A DNA stretch of 64,000 nucleotides from Winogradskyella sp. J14-2 (GCF_001971725.1 NZ_CP019388.1:3285670-3349669); one strand, 5' to 3'; positions 9,768 through 18,948 are shown, counted from the stretch's first letter. Made by a program: numbers and translations. The notes: generated by a model from the sequence alone, not told the origin.

Positions 9768-9807
9768 AAAGCCATATTAATTCAAAGATTAATATGGCTT
9801 TCATTTT
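9768..9807 (-). terminator. Rho-independent terminator after pheT
   Basis: Perfect 13-bp arms at 9768-9780 and 9789-9801 (AAAGCCATATTAA with its complement) enclose an 8-nt loop. Flanking A and T runs make it usable on either strand. It lies 23 nt past the pheT stop and separates pheT from tpx. Confidence 0.85.
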
Positions 9808-9823
9808 TATTATATTTTAATGT

Positions 9824-12250
9824 CTATCTCAACTCAGCACCAAGTTTAGATTCAAAGTTAGATTGAAGCTTGGACATAATTTTATCGATTTGTTTATCAG
9901 TAAGTGTTTTGTTTTCGTCTTGCAACGTAAAGCTTACTGCATAACTCTTTTTGCCAGCTGGTAGATTCTTTCCTTCATAGACATCAAAAAGATTTATATC
10001 TTTAAGCAATTGCTTTTCGGTTTGTTTGGCAATGGTGTAGATTTCTTCAAAGGTGACTTTGTTGTCCAACAATAAAGCAAAATCTCTTCGTACTTCTGGG
10101 TATTTTGGTATGGCTTTAAATGTTATGGAGTTGTGTTTGGCCATATCCAGAACATTATCCCAGTTAAAGTCAGCATATAAAACATGCTGTGAAATGCCAA
10201 AATGTTTCAATACCGATTTCTTAACCAACCCGAATTCAACCAAAGTTTTCTTGCCAATAGAAAGGCTCATACCTTCACTAAGAATATCGGTTTTATGAGG
10301 TGAAGATTTAAATCTATTTAATCCTAAGCGCTCTAAAACAGCTTCAGTGGTTCCTTTTAAGTAAAAGAAGTCGCTAGGTGTGGTTTTAGTATTCCAACGT
10401 TCTAGGGTCTTATTACCTGTTATAAAAATTGATAAGTGTTTATGTTCTTCGCGATTGTCTGAATACTGGTGGTAGGTTTTACCAAATTCAAACAATTTTA
10501 AATCGTAACGCTTTCTATTGATATTATGAGATACAGCTTCCAAACCAGAAAACAGTAAAGACTGACGCATAACCTCTAAGTCTGCACTTAATGGATTTAG
10601 CATTTTTACGTTATGGTCTGCATTAAGTTGCTCACTTAATTCAACATATTTAGTTGAGGTTAATGAGTTAGCCATAATCTCGAAGAATCCTTGAGATGCT
10701 AATTGATTACCAATAATGTTTTGTAATTTATAATCTTCAAAACGTGAAGAATTAGAGATGGAAGCGTTTAACTTCTCGGTTGTGCCAATGGTATTGTAGC
10801 CATAGACTCTAAGTATTTCTTCAATGACATCCGCTTCACGTTGCACGTCATTTCTATAAGCTGGTATTGTTAACCCTAAACCAGCTTCAGTGACATTATT
10901 AACCTTAATTTCTAAAGAGGTTAAAATACTTTTAATGGTTTCTCTAGGAATTTCTTCACCAATTAGTTTCTTTGTGTTTTCAAAACTCAATCGTACTTCG
11001 TAATCCTTGATTTTGTTGGGATAGGCGTCAGAAATATCACTTGTAATTTCACCTCCAGCAACTTCAGTAATTAATAAAGCTGCACGTTTTAAAGCATATT
11101 CTGTAATATTTGGGTCAATACCTCTTTCAAATCTAAAGGAGGCATCTGTATTGAGTCCGTGACGTTTTGCTGTTTTTCTAATGCTAACAGGGTCAAAGTA
11201 TGCACTTTCTAAGAAAATGTTAGTAGTAGCTTCTGTTACACCAGAATCCATTCCGCCAAAAACGCCTGCAATACAAATTGGTTTTTCGGCATCACAAATC
11301 ATCAGATCTTCTTCGTGCAATTCTCTTACGATCTCGTCTAATGTTGTAAATTTTGTTCCGGCTTTACAAGTTTTAACCTCAATCTTATTTCCTGAAATTT
11401 TACCAGCATCAAAAGCGTGCAATGGTTGGCCTAACTCGTGCAAAACGTAATTAGTGATATCTACAATATTATTTATGGGTGATAAACCAATTGCCTTTAA
11501 ACGGTTTTGTAACCAGCTAGGCGAAGTTTTAACCTTAACACCAGAAATGGTAACTCCACAATATCTAGGACATTTCTCCTTATCCTTAACATCAACATCG
11601 ATCTTCAGCGATCTGGTATCTACATGATAAGACATTACCGAAGGAGTAATTAACTCTAAGGGTACATCGTTTTGAAGTAAACCGGCTTTTAAGTCTCTGG
11701 CAACTCCATAATGACTCATAGCATCGGCACGATTTGGTGTTAGGCCAATTTCAAAAACCTCGTCATTTTCAACCTCAAAAATCTCTGCGACTGGTGTACC
11801 AACCTTTAGATCGGCATCGAGTACCATAATGCCATCGTGAGATTCGCCAAGACCAAGTTCGTCCTCAGCACAAATCATTCCGTGGCTTTCTTCGCCTCTA
11901 ATTTTCCCTTTTTTTATTTTCCAGGCTTCGCCTTCTGCCGTGTAAAGCGTTGTGCCGATTGTAGCCACAGGTACTTTTTGGCCTGCAGCAACATTTGGTG
12001 CACCACATACAATTTGTACAGGTTCTGCTTCACCGATATTTACGGTTGTTACTTTTAGTCGGTCTGCATTTGGGTGTTGTACACAAGTCAATACTTCGCC
12101 AACAACAATACCTTTTAGTCCGCCTTTAATAGATTCGTATGTTTCTATACCTTCTATTTCAAGTCCAAGATCTGTAAGTAATTCGCCTGTTTTCTCGGCA
12201 TTCCAATCTATATTGATAAACTGTTTTAACCAGTTATAAGATATCTTCAT
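9824..12250 (-). CDS. pheT: Phenylalanine--tRNA ligase beta subunit
   Basis: Beta subunit of the heterotetrameric PheRS that charges tRNA-Phe. The 808 residues show all expected modules: an EMAP/tRNA-binding OB fold (about 40-150, GVFTCVQHPNADRLKVTTV-like), the B3/B4 editing domain (about 215-375), the B5 DNA-binding-like fold (about 405-475), a catalytic-like core (about 490-700) and the C-terminal FDX-ACB anticodon-binding domain (about 715-808, KYPEVRRDFALLLD). pheS is not adjacent. A TAnnTTTG element lies 21 nt upstream of the ATG, implying its own promoter, and a strong hairpin ends the transcript. Confidence 0.97.
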   Translation of the reverse strand: MKISYNWLKQFINIDWNAEKTGELLTDLGLEIEGIETYESIKGGLKGIVVGEVLTCVQHPNADRLKVTTVNIGEAEPVQIVCGAPNVAAGQKVPVATIGTTLYTAEGEAWKIKKGKIRGEESHGMICAEDELGLGESHDGIMVLDADLKVGTPVAEIFEVENDEVFEIGLTPNRADAMSHYGVARDLKAGLLQNDVPLELITPSVMSYHVDTRSLKIDVDVKDKEKCPRYCGVTISGVKVKTSPSWLQNRLKAIGLSPINNIVDITNYVLHELGQPLHAFDAGKISGNKIEVKTCKAGTKFTTLDEIVRELHEEDLMICDAEKPICIAGVFGGMDSGVTEATTNIFLESAYFDPVSIRKTAKRHGLNTDASFRFERGIDPNITEYALKRAALLITEVAGGEITSDISDAYPNKIKDYEVRLSFENTKKLIGEEIPRETIKSILTSLEIKVNNVTEAGLGLTIPAYRNDVQREADVIEEILRVYGYNTIGTTEKLNASISNSSRFEDYKLQNIIGNQLASQGFFEIMANSLTSTKYVELSEQLNADHNVKMLNPLSADLEVMRQSLLFSGLEAVSHNINRKRYDLKLFEFGKTYHQYSDNREEHKHLSIFITGNKTLERWNTKTTPSDFFYLKGTTEAVLERLGLNRFKSSPHKTDILSEGMSLSIGKKTLVEFGLVKKSVLKHFGISQHVLYADFNWDNVLDMAKHNSITFKAIPKYPEVRRDFALLLDNKVTFEEIYTIAKQTEKQLLKDINLFDVYEGKNLPAGKKSYAVSFTLQDENKTLTDKQIDKIMSKLQSNFESKLGAELR

Positions 12251-12270
12251 GAGCTGTTTTATTCAAGCTA

Positions 12271-12278
12271 CAAAGATA
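12271..12278 (-). promoter_or_regulatory. Bacteroidota -7 promoter element for pheT
   Basis: On the - strand the octamer TATCTTTG fits the Bacteroidota -7 consensus TAnnTTTG. It ends 21 nt before the pheT ATG. The -33 TTG element is not clear. It lies in the divergent pheT/thioredoxin spacer. Confidence 0.5.
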
Positions 12279-12365
12279 ATAATACTTGTATGTTAATGAA
12301 ATGAATATGCTTTTTTATGTAAGGGATTTGTTGTTATTTCGAACTCTAAATAAACTCAATTTGTA

Positions 12366-13598
12366 ATGCGATATATTTTTGGACTTTTAGTATTCACATC
12401 TTTATTTTCATGTAAAAACGAAACTAAATCTAATACTAATGCAGTTATTCCATTAGACGAAGGAATGTACAGAGCTTGGTTACCAATTCAAGATAACCAA
12501 GAAATTCCTTTCGTCTTTAAAGTCGAATCAAAAAACAAATTGAAGATATTTAATGCTGAGGAAACGATATTGGTAGATGAAATTGAATACAAAAACGACT
12601 CGGTTTACATTAATTTACCAGTTTTTAAGGATTATTTGGTGGCTAAAATTAGCAATGATGAAAGTCTGAATGGTTTTTATGTGAGCCCAGATAGAGATCG
12701 TAAAGTTTCTTTTAGAGCAGAAGGCCATGAAAATATAAGATTTCCGGTAAAGGAAAAACCAAGTGCTAATATTGGAGGTGTTTGGGAAACCGTATTTAGT
12801 AAAGGTATTGAAGGAGATGAATACATAGCAAAAGGCATTTTTAAGCAAAAAGGACAGAAGGTTACAGGTACTTTTAGAACTACCACAGGCGATTACCGTT
12901 ATTTGGAAGGTGTTATGGATGGCGATACTATGAAGCTGTCAACTTTTGATGGTGCGCACGCCTTTTTGTTTACAGCTACAGTAAAAGATTCAACCATGAA
13001 TGGTTATTTTTATTCGGGAAACCACTGGAAGGAACCTTTTGAAGCCAAGCGCAACGAGGACTATGAACTGCCAAACGCTAATGAATTGACCTATCTAAAA
13101 GAAGGTTACGAAAGTTTAGATTTTGTGTTTCCCAATACTTCTGATGAGTTGGTAGGTCTTAAGGATGACCGATATAAAGATAAAGTTGTGGTGGTACAAA
13201 TTATGGGAACCTGGTGCCCTAACTGTTTGGATGAAAGCAAATACTATGCAGACTTTTATAAAGCAAATAAGGATAAGGATATAGAATTTATTGCCTTAGC
13301 TTTTGAGTATGCAAAAGACAAAGAAACTGCCTTTAGTCGTATTGATAGATTGCAAAGTAAAATAGGTGTAGACTATCCTGTTCTTTTAGCACAATATGAT
13401 GGTGCAGACAAAGCTAAAGCGCAAGAAAAATTACCAATGCTAAACCATGTATTATCCTATCCAACCTCTATTTTTATTGATAAAAAAGGAAAAGTTAGAA
13501 AGATACATACAGGTTTTAATGGACCTGCAACCGGTGAGAAGTATACTGAGTTTAAAGCTGAATTTGAAGCGTTTATAACAACATTACTAGAAGAGTAA
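12366..13598 (+). CDS. TlpA/ResA-like thioredoxin-fold lipoprotein
   Basis: Envelope thiol-disulfide oxidoreductase. MRYIFGLLVFTSLFSC is a lipoprotein signal (Cys16 lipidated). Residues about 30-235 form a beta-rich N-terminal domain common to Bacteroidota TlpA-like proteins. The thioredoxin domain (about 250-405) carries the redox motif GTWCPNC, with C284 and C287, and a cis-Pro region near SYPTSIFIDKKGKV. It probably keeps cytochrome c or other envelope thiols reduced; the partner is unknown. It is a single gene, divergent from pheT. Confidence 0.88.
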   Translation: MRYIFGLLVFTSLFSCKNETKSNTNAVIPLDEGMYRAWLPIQDNQEIPFVFKVESKNKLKIFNAEETILVDEIEYKNDSVYINLPVFKDYLVAKISNDESLNGFYVSPDRDRKVSFRAEGHENIRFPVKEKPSANIGGVWETVFSKGIEGDEYIAKGIFKQKGQKVTGTFRTTTGDYRYLEGVMDGDTMKLSTFDGAHAFLFTATVKDSTMNGYFYSGNHWKEPFEAKRNEDYELPNANELTYLKEGYESLDFVFPNTSDELVGLKDDRYKDKVVVVQIMGTWCPNCLDESKYYADFYKANKDKDIEFIALAFEYAKDKETAFSRIDRLQSKIGVDYPVLLAQYDGADKAKAQEKLPMLNHVLSYPTSIFIDKKGKVRKIHTGFNGPATGEKYTEFKAEFEAFITTLLEE

Positions 13599-13681
13599 GT
13601 AAGAAAACGTTATCGTAGATTTTTAAAGCGCTCTGCACTTAAAAGTTGATAAATAAATATCTTCGCAATGTGATTGAATTC

Positions 13682-13821
13682 GTCACTTCGAGTGGCTTTT
13701 TCGACTGAAATGAGAAAAATTTGTATCGAGAAGTTGGTCTTTGAAAATGAATCTGTTCTCGATACAATTTTTGGTTTTGCCTCACCAAACTGAGTACGCA
13801 CCAAAAACCACTCGAACTGAC
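13682..13821. repeat. REP-like nested palindrome
   Basis: Outer arms GTCACTTCGAGTGG (13682-13695) and CCACTCGAACTGAC (13808-13821) enclose inner arms TTGTATCGAGAA and TTCTCGATACAA. The whole can form one long cruciform. The same outer and inner words recur at 41399-41485 and, as a half element, at 19271-19313. It fills most of the spacer between two + strand genes. Confidence 0.75.
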
Positions 13822-13872
13822 GAGCAAATCAAATTGAGATTGACATGTAAACTTAAATAAGCGTATAAACTT

Positions 13873-14643
13873 ATGCAGCTACTATTTAATAAGACATTAT
13901 ACCTTTTATTTCTGTTTCCAATACTGCTTTTTGGGCAAATTAACGAGAGCGATTCGTTAAAAATTAAAGCTAACCTATCGCTCACAGGCTTCTGGCAAGG
14001 TGGTAATGTAGAAACACTAATCTTTAGAGCAAAATCTGGTATTACTTACAAACCATGGAAAAAATGGGTGGTTAAAACCCAGAATTCTTATGTATATCAA
14101 GAATTCGGAAAAGAAAAAGCAGATGCCGATTTTTTAAGTCTTAACTTCCTTTACTTTAATCCAGAAAAAAAGATTTATCCTCAGTTATTAGGCTTTTTGA
14201 GCACCAATTACAGACGCGAAATAAGTTCGCGTTCCTTATTGGGAGGTGGTGTAACCTTTCAGGTGTATAAAAAGGATAAGAATTGGTTGAAGTTTTCAGT
14301 AACAAGCGAGTATGAGCAAACCAATTTTAACAACACCAATTTTAATCTTAATGCGTACGATGGTAGTGATGACATTGACACATGGCGCGGAACAATTTGG
14401 GTTAATGGCAAGTACTACCTTTTTAAAGGCAAAATAATTGTAAGCCATGAAAGCTATATACAACCTTCTTTAGAGGAAAGTGATAATTACCGTTGGCAAG
14501 CCGATTTTGGGCTGGAATTCCCAATATGGAAATTCCTCAGCTTTAAGATTAACTACTTACGCACCTTTGAAAGTATTGTTATAGAAGGCCAAAAACGCGA
14601 AGACAAGTTTTTAACCTTTGGGTTTACGTTGAAAAGTTATTGA
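13873..14643 (+). CDS. DUF481 family outer-membrane beta-barrel protein
   Basis: Secreted protein of 256 residues with signal peptide MQLLFNKTLYLLFLFPILLFGQ. The rest consists of alternating amphipathic strands rich in aromatic residues and matches the DUF481 (YdiY-like) pattern: LSLTGFWQGGNVETLIFRAK near the start, repeated Y/W strands, and a C-terminal strand ending in LKSY. It is probably a small outer-membrane barrel of unknown function. A truncated attC-like repeat begins 5 nt after its stop, so it marks the left border of the accessory patch at 14.65-16.43 kb. Confidence 0.82.
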   Translation: MQLLFNKTLYLLFLFPILLFGQINESDSLKIKANLSLTGFWQGGNVETLIFRAKSGITYKPWKKWVVKTQNSYVYQEFGKEKADADFLSLNFLYFNPEKKIYPQLLGFLSTNYRREISSRSLLGGGVTFQVYKKDKNWLKFSVTSEYEQTNFNNTNFNLNAYDGSDDIDTWRGTIWVNGKYYLFKGKIIVSHESYIQPSLEESDNYRWQADFGLEFPIWKFLSFKINYLRTFESIVIEGQKREDKFLTFGFTLKSY

Positions 14644-14647
14644 GAAT

Positions 14648-14700
14648 AGAAATTTTAGAAGTAGGAGAGAACGAGCAGTAACTTATAGCCAGTGTTAGTA
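14648..14700 (-). repeat. Truncated attC-like site (right arm only)
   Basis: This stretch matches, with scattered changes, the right arm of the family-A sites of the main array. Shared words are AGAAGTAGG, GAGAAC, AGCA, TTACTTATAGCCA and GTT; here they read TAGAAGTAGG, GAGAAC, GAGCAGTAACTTATAGCCAGTGTTAG. The left arm is missing and DUF481 coding sequence ends just before it. I read it as a decayed cassette boundary more than 35 kb from the array. Confidence 0.6.
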
Positions 14701-14805
14701 AAAGTTTTTATTGCATTCAACAATTCTTTCCAATAGGTATATTCTCCTTTTTCGTTGTAAATAGTGGACTTGCTTTGTAGGGTTTTCCGTTTTCTTAACC
14801 AGAGA

Positions 14806-14837
14806 TGCCTTAATTGCGTTTATGTATTGTTATAAGT
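14806..14837 (-). repeat. Possible attC right-arm remnant
   Basis: The segment TTAATTGCGTTTATGTATTG followed by TTATAAG parallels the right arm of the family-B sites (GTAATTGCGGTTATACATTG followed by TTGGC). No matching left arm is recognisable in 14701-14805, which holds no gene either. Weak on its own, but it lies directly before the stop side of the next leftward gene, where an attC would be expected. Confidence 0.4.
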
Positions 14838-14843
14838 AGTCCT

Positions 14844-15263
14844 TTATTTTTCATTCAGTTTGTCGAAATATTTTTCTCTGTAAAATTTATTTACATCTCT
14901 TATTATAGTGTCCATTTTTAATTTTTGAATATAATATTCAAAGTCAGAGTCAGTTTTCTTAAATAAAGAGTCACCAACATTCAGTTTTTCATGTATGAAA
15001 AAAGGAATTTCTTTTTCCCATTTATTGTCAATTAAAATCGATCTTGTTCGTCCGTTATCTTTTTCAGATAATAAGCTTGTAATTTTTCCAGAGTAAGAGT
15101 TGTTTCGGATGTTTTTATATTTTCTTTCAATATAGCTTTCTGAATTGTTTTGAATTAATGAGATAGATATTATTACAATAAAAATTGGAATAAATACGAA
15201 TGCAAGACTTTTTAGGATTGTTTTTTCTTGCTTCTTTAATTTATTTTTATTTTCAGTACTCAC
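14844..15263 (-). CDS. Hypothetical single-pass membrane protein (relic cassette cargo)
   Basis: Not recognised. The protein is 139 residues, with a Lys-rich cytosolic N-terminus, one transmembrane helix at about 20-41 (LAFVFIPIFIVIISISLI) and a charged extracytoplasmic part with no Cys. It is flanked on both sides by attC-like remnants and has the same leftward orientation as the genes of the main array. This suggests a cassette gene now fixed in the chromosome. No RBS stronger than an A-rich leader is seen, as is usual in this phylum. Confidence 0.6.
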   Translation of the reverse strand: MSTENKNKLKKQEKTILKSLAFVFIPIFIVIISISLIQNNSESYIERKYKNIRNNSYSGKITSLLSEKDNGRTRSILIDNKWEKEIPFFIHEKLNVGDSLFKKTDSDFEYYIQKLKMDTIIRDVNKFYREKYFDKLNEK

Positions 15264-15281
15264 TTGGTTAAATTAGATACA

Positions 15282-15385
15282 AGAGTTTTGGCCATGGTTT
15301 CATTTTCTGTTTAAGCACTAAAGTTAGTAAATTGCGATAAATTCGATTAGGAATTTAATAGCAATGAGTTATAGATGTTGCCGTG
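15282..15385 (-). repeat. Degenerate attC-like site
   Basis: The left arm shares TTTCATT and GTTTAAGCACTAAAG with the site at 58876-59007. The right half shares CGATTAGGAATT and AGCAATGAGTTATA with the family-C sites. The right box would be GTTGCCG at 15377-15383. The left AAC box is gone, so the site is probably inactive. Confidence 0.55.
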
Positions 15386-15447
15386 CACCATATTTAAATT
15401 AGCTATAGCTTTCAATTTCAATTTCAATTTCTCGTTTGTTAATTTGT

Positions 15448-15579
15448 GTAGAACGGTTACGTGTAAGCGTAGTGGGAGATGAGAGTCACTTCACTTTCGA
15501 TTTACCAATGTCTCTAAAAATATTAATTTTGTTTAATTTGAGCTATTTCACCTCCTATTACGTTTATAAAATGTTGTAG
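15448..15579 (-). repeat. Well-formed attC site outside the main array
   Basis: 132 bp, the modal size of the main array. Outer boxes are GTAGAAC (15448-15454) and GTTGTAG (15573-15579). On the + strand the inner arms pair over 17 positions (TGTAAGCGTAGTGGGAG with CTCCTATTACGTTTATA) with no mismatch if four G.T pairs are allowed. On the - strand those four become A.C mismatches. This is the strand bias of an attC bottom strand. It serves the metallophosphoesterase gene to its right. Confidence 0.72.
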
Positions 15580-15588
15580 CCAGCTATT

Positions 15589-16431
15589 TTATGATTGTTC
15601 GAGTTCAAAAATGGTTATTTCGGGTCTTACGTTAAATCTCATTTGCCATAAATGACCAATGGCTCGATTAATATATAAAGTTCTACCGTCATTCAAGTCA
15701 ATTTCGCCTTGTGAATACTTTTTGTTTTTGACCGGTAACATAGGTGCATTTAAAAAAGGTGGCTTGCATTGTCCACCATGTGTATGACCAGATAAAATCC
15801 AACCTTTATATCCGTTCCAAACATCTAAATCGCATACGTCTGGGTTATGGCATAACAACAAATTGGCTTTATTTTGGTCGTAGTTATTCATCACTTTTTC
15901 AGGTTCAAAATTTAAAGCCCAAAAATCATCAAACCCGATTATATTCAAACCCGAAATATCTGCTTGGTCGTTTTTTAGCATTTGGATTCCTGCATTTGTC
16001 AATTGTTCTGAAATTTTATCGGCTACATTTTGTTCAGCCCAGTTTTTCCCATAATCGTGATTTCCTAGTATTCCAACGGTTCCTATTTTTCCCTTAACAG
16101 TATGTTTTAATACTTCATCTAATTGTTCAAATTGCTTTTCGTTCTCGTAACTTACATAGTCACCTGTGTAAACAACAAAATCAGGATTAAAATTTTGTGC
16201 TTTTTTAAACGAGTCAATTATATAACTATAGTCAAATCTATCTCCTATATGAATATCACTAATTTGCATTAAAGTTTTTCCAACGAGCTTATCAGGAAGA
16301 TTAGAAATTGGCATTTTACGTTTCACAAATTCTAACCAAAAAGGCTCAATTTGCCAAGTGTAAAGTCCAGTTAAAAAACCAACTCCAATTGTTCCCAAAA
16401 ATGTTCGTTTTATAAATTTTCGTCTGTTCAT
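15589..16431 (-). CDS. Calcineurin-like metallophosphoesterase (YaeI-type)
   Basis: Predicted two-metal phosphoesterase, membrane-anchored by an N-terminal helix after MNRRKFIKRTF (a twin-Arg-like start is absent; there is one RRK). All metal motifs are present: SDIHIG (D59, H61), TGDY (D91), GNHD (N124, H125), a CHNPD His, and GHTHGG (H216, H218). It resembles YaeI-like enzymes that act on lipid-linked phosphates such as UDP-diacylglucosamine, but the substrate is not fixed. Its stop lies 9 nt from a well-formed attC site, and it points leftward like the array genes. It may therefore be a domesticated cassette gene. The far end (CTACAAAC just upstream of the ATG) weakly resembles the matching cassette end. 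Confidence 0.85.
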   Translation of the reverse strand: MNRRKFIKRTFLGTIGVGFLTGLYTWQIEPFWLEFVKRKMPISNLPDKLVGKTLMQISDIHIGDRFDYSYIIDSFKKAQNFNPDFVVYTGDYVSYENEKQFEQLDEVLKHTVKGKIGTVGILGNHDYGKNWAEQNVADKISEQLTNAGIQMLKNDQADISGLNIIGFDDFWALNFEPEKVMNNYDQNKANLLLCHNPDVCDLDVWNGYKGWILSGHTHGGQCKPPFLNAPMLPVKNKKYSQGEIDLNDGRTLYINRAIGHLWQMRFNVRPEITIFELEQS

Positions 16432-16618
16432 TTTAATTTACTACAAACCTGTAACTAAAGCCATCTTAAGCTTATCCTCTACTAATATAAAAATAATTAC
16501 AAAAGGCTTGCATATGCTAGTATTATTAGTCTTTTTTCATAGACCTTTTTATGCTTTTAAGTAATGTCATACAAAACAAGTGTATATGGTTACAAGTAAT
16601 TATGGTGTGTAAAATAGT

Positions 16619-18013
16619 TTAATAAGGCATATAAGTTACCAAAAGCGCCTGTATCACAAATAACACCACAAAAGGAATAAATAAATACCCAACCACATCT
16701 CTCGCTTGTATTTTAATGCCTTTACCCATTACAGGGAAAACGACGAGCAAAAAGAAGGGTTGTAGTAAATTGCTTAAGCTTTCTCCATAAGCTACAGACA
16801 TAGAAGCCCTGGCTGTCATAGCTGTAACTTCAGTCGGTGAGAGGTTGGTGCCAAGTTCTTGCACCATATTTAAAATACTTGGGCCAATAACCGCAAACTC
16901 ACCACCTGCAGATGGTATTGCAAAATTGATAATACCACCTGATAAATAGGCTATAAAAGCATAATTTTCGGTAGTGGCAATGGTTATTAGAGTGTTTGTG
17001 ATTTTTTCACCCAAACCAGAAGCCATCATTATACCCATAATACCTGCATAAAACGGATATTGAAACAATATGCCAGAAATATTACTGCTGGCACGTTTCA
17101 TCGCAATGCTAAAACGCATTGGTGTAATGTGTAAGAGCATCCCAACAATAAGAAAAATGAAAATCATAATGTTAAAGTTGAGATCAAAGCTTTTGGTTGC
17201 AAAGTGGTAAATAATATAGGCTAATCCAAGTACAGCAACAGTAAGCTGCAACCAACCAGCATTGTTTAACGCATCAGATAATGCTTTATATGGTAGTTTG
17301 TAAGAGAGGGCTTCGTCTTTAACCGAATTAGTTTCATCATCTAACGACGTTTGTAAATCCTTGAGTTCTTTGCCTTCGTGAGATTTAGGAATAAGTAACC
17401 AAATCAATAATGGAGAAACGACCACAAACAAAACAATCATCGCAATATTTAGCGTCGCGCCTAAACTATAACTTGTAGAAATAGTATTGTTTAAAATACC
17501 TTCTTGTATCAAAAAGTTATTTTCGGTATTAAGCAACAATGCAATGGAGCTCGATAAACCGCAAACCCAGCCATTAAAAGAAAAATACACGCAAGCTACC
17601 AAAAAAGGATAGTGAATGCCTTTAATGCGTAGCGCCAATTCGCGTCCTAAAATGGCTGTAACCACAACCATTCCAAAACTTATTAAGGATAATAAAGCAC
17701 CAAGCGCAATAATAACCAGATAAACCTGTGTTGGTGTTTTAATATATTTGGTAATATAATCAATCCCTTTTTTTACAGGTGAGGATTGCGCAATACAGTA
17801 AGCTGTGATGATAATAAGCACAATCTGCATACCAAATGATAAAAGACTCCAAAAGCCATTATACCAGCCTTGTAAAATATTAATGGGTTGGTGGTCTGTA
17901 AATACCAAGGCCAAAACAAAAGTGAGTAGTGTAAGCAACAGCGCAAACACATAAGCACTTGGCATGTATTTGGTAAAACCATCTGTAAATTTCTGACCGA
18001 GTTTGGTAATCAT
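16619..18013 (-). CDS. AtoE-type short-chain fatty acid transporter
   Basis: Polytopic inner-membrane transporter of the AtoE/TIGR00366 family, 464 residues and about 11-12 helices, expected to take up short-chain fatty acids such as acetoacetate or butyrate. Family features visible are the N-terminal FTDGFTKYMPSAYVFALLLT segment, a conserved FNGWVCGLSSSIAL loop, and the C-terminal SAGGEFAVIGPSIL and ARASMSVAYGESLSNLLQPF motifs. It is a lone gene. The flanking 187-bp (left) and 260-bp (right) spacers contain no recognisable gene. Confidence 0.85.
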   Translation of the reverse strand: MITKLGQKFTDGFTKYMPSAYVFALLLTLLTFVLALVFTDHQPINILQGWYNGFWSLLSFGMQIVLIIITAYCIAQSSPVKKGIDYITKYIKTPTQVYLVIIALGALLSLISFGMVVVTAILGRELALRIKGIHYPFLVACVYFSFNGWVCGLSSSIALLLNTENNFLIQEGILNNTISTSYSLGATLNIAMIVLFVVVSPLLIWLLIPKSHEGKELKDLQTSLDDETNSVKDEALSYKLPYKALSDALNNAGWLQLTVAVLGLAYIIYHFATKSFDLNFNIMIFIFLIVGMLLHITPMRFSIAMKRASSNISGILFQYPFYAGIMGIMMASGLGEKITNTLITIATTENYAFIAYLSGGIINFAIPSAGGEFAVIGPSILNMVQELGTNLSPTEVTAMTARASMSVAYGESLSNLLQPFFLLVVFPVMGKGIKIQARDVVGYLFIPFVVLFVIQALLVTYMPY

Positions 18014-18194
18014 GGTTGGTGATGTTTTGCTAAAAATCGGGATTTACATTGAATTTTAAAAACCTACAGAACAAAGTTTTCTGTGATTTATACTCTGATT
18101 TAAGACTGTTTTAGCGTTTTCTAGATATTAATTAGGGCAACCTTAACACAATTTGTAATTAGATATGTTATTTTAATTAAATGAAACTGAATAG

Positions 18195-18217
18195 TAACTA
18201 CGTACAAATCGTAGTTA
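18195..18217. promoter_or_regulatory. Perfect inverted repeat, candidate operator
   Basis: TAACTACG (18195-18202) and CGTAGTTA (18210-18217) are perfect complements around a 7-nt centre, 57 nt upstream of the SDR-gene ATG. Spacing and symmetry suit a dimeric winged-helix repressor (MarR/HxlR-like). No regulator gene is adjacent. Confidence 0.5.
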
Positions 18218-18273
18218 TACTTAAAGCTGAAAAATGGAGCTTTAAGAAACATGATAAAAGAACAAAATAATTT

Positions 18274-18909
18274 ATGGAAAATGTATTAGTAGCTGGTGCT
18301 AATGGTACCACAGGAAAACAAGTTGTTAACCTTTTAAAGAATTCGCAATATTTTAATCCGATTGCTATGGTGCGAAAAGAATCACAGTTAGAGCCATTTA
18401 AAAATGAAAATATAGATACCGTTTTAGGTGATTTAACCAAAGATTTAGCGCACGTTGTAAAAGACGTGGATAAAGTGGTGTTTGCGGCAGGATCTGGTGG
18501 GAAGAATGTTGTAGAGGTCGATCAGGAAGGTGCAAAACGCCTAATAGATGTGTCCAAGATGGCTAATGTCAATAAATTTGTAATGTTAAGTTCAATGGGT
18601 GCTAATAATCCTGAAATGATGCCAGATCTTAAAGATTATTTACAGGCTAAGCAAAATGCAGATGAACACTTAAGAGAAAGTAACTTGAAATATGCAATTA
18701 TAAGGCCTGGAACATTAAAAAATGAAGAAGGAAAAGGTAAAATTGAAATTGCCGAAAACGAATTAAACAAACAAGGAGAAATCAGTAGGGCAGATGTTGC
18801 ACAAACGTTGGTACGAGCTTTACATGATGATGCTCCTAAAAACAAAACTTTTGAAATATTAGAAGGTGAAACCTTGATAGGTGAAGCCTTTGAAGTTGCT
18901 ATGAATTAA
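18274..18909 (+). CDS. NAD(P)-binding SDR family protein (atypical SDR)
   Basis: Rossmann-fold protein of 211 residues. The nucleotide-binding motif is VAGANGTTGKQVV (a GxxGxxG pattern, residues about 6-18), with acidic GDLTKD around 49-54, an SSMGA segment in the active-site region and a RPGTLKNEEG segment. The usual YxxxK catalytic pair is replaced by YLQAKQNADE, as in atypical SDRs acting as quinone/NADPH oxidoreductases or sensors. It is monocistronic and followed by a terminator hairpin. The perfect inverted repeat in its leader suggests regulated expression, perhaps by an electrophile or redox stress; that part is inference. Confidence 0.83.
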   Translation: MENVLVAGANGTTGKQVVNLLKNSQYFNPIAMVRKESQLEPFKNENIDTVLGDLTKDLAHVVKDVDKVVFAAGSGGKNVVEVDQEGAKRLIDVSKMANVNKFVMLSSMGANNPEMMPDLKDYLQAKQNADEHLRESNLKYAIIRPGTLKNEEGKGKIEIAENELNKQGEISRADVAQTLVRALHDDAPKNKTFEILEGETLIGEAFEVAMN

Positions 18910-18948
18910 TAAAAAAGTTTAAGACTTAACATTAAAGTTTAAATTTTT

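Noticed and set aside
15744..16097. 117-residue + strand frame inside the metallophosphoesterase gene
   Set aside because: Antisense to intact catalytic motifs; no signal peptide, no family match.
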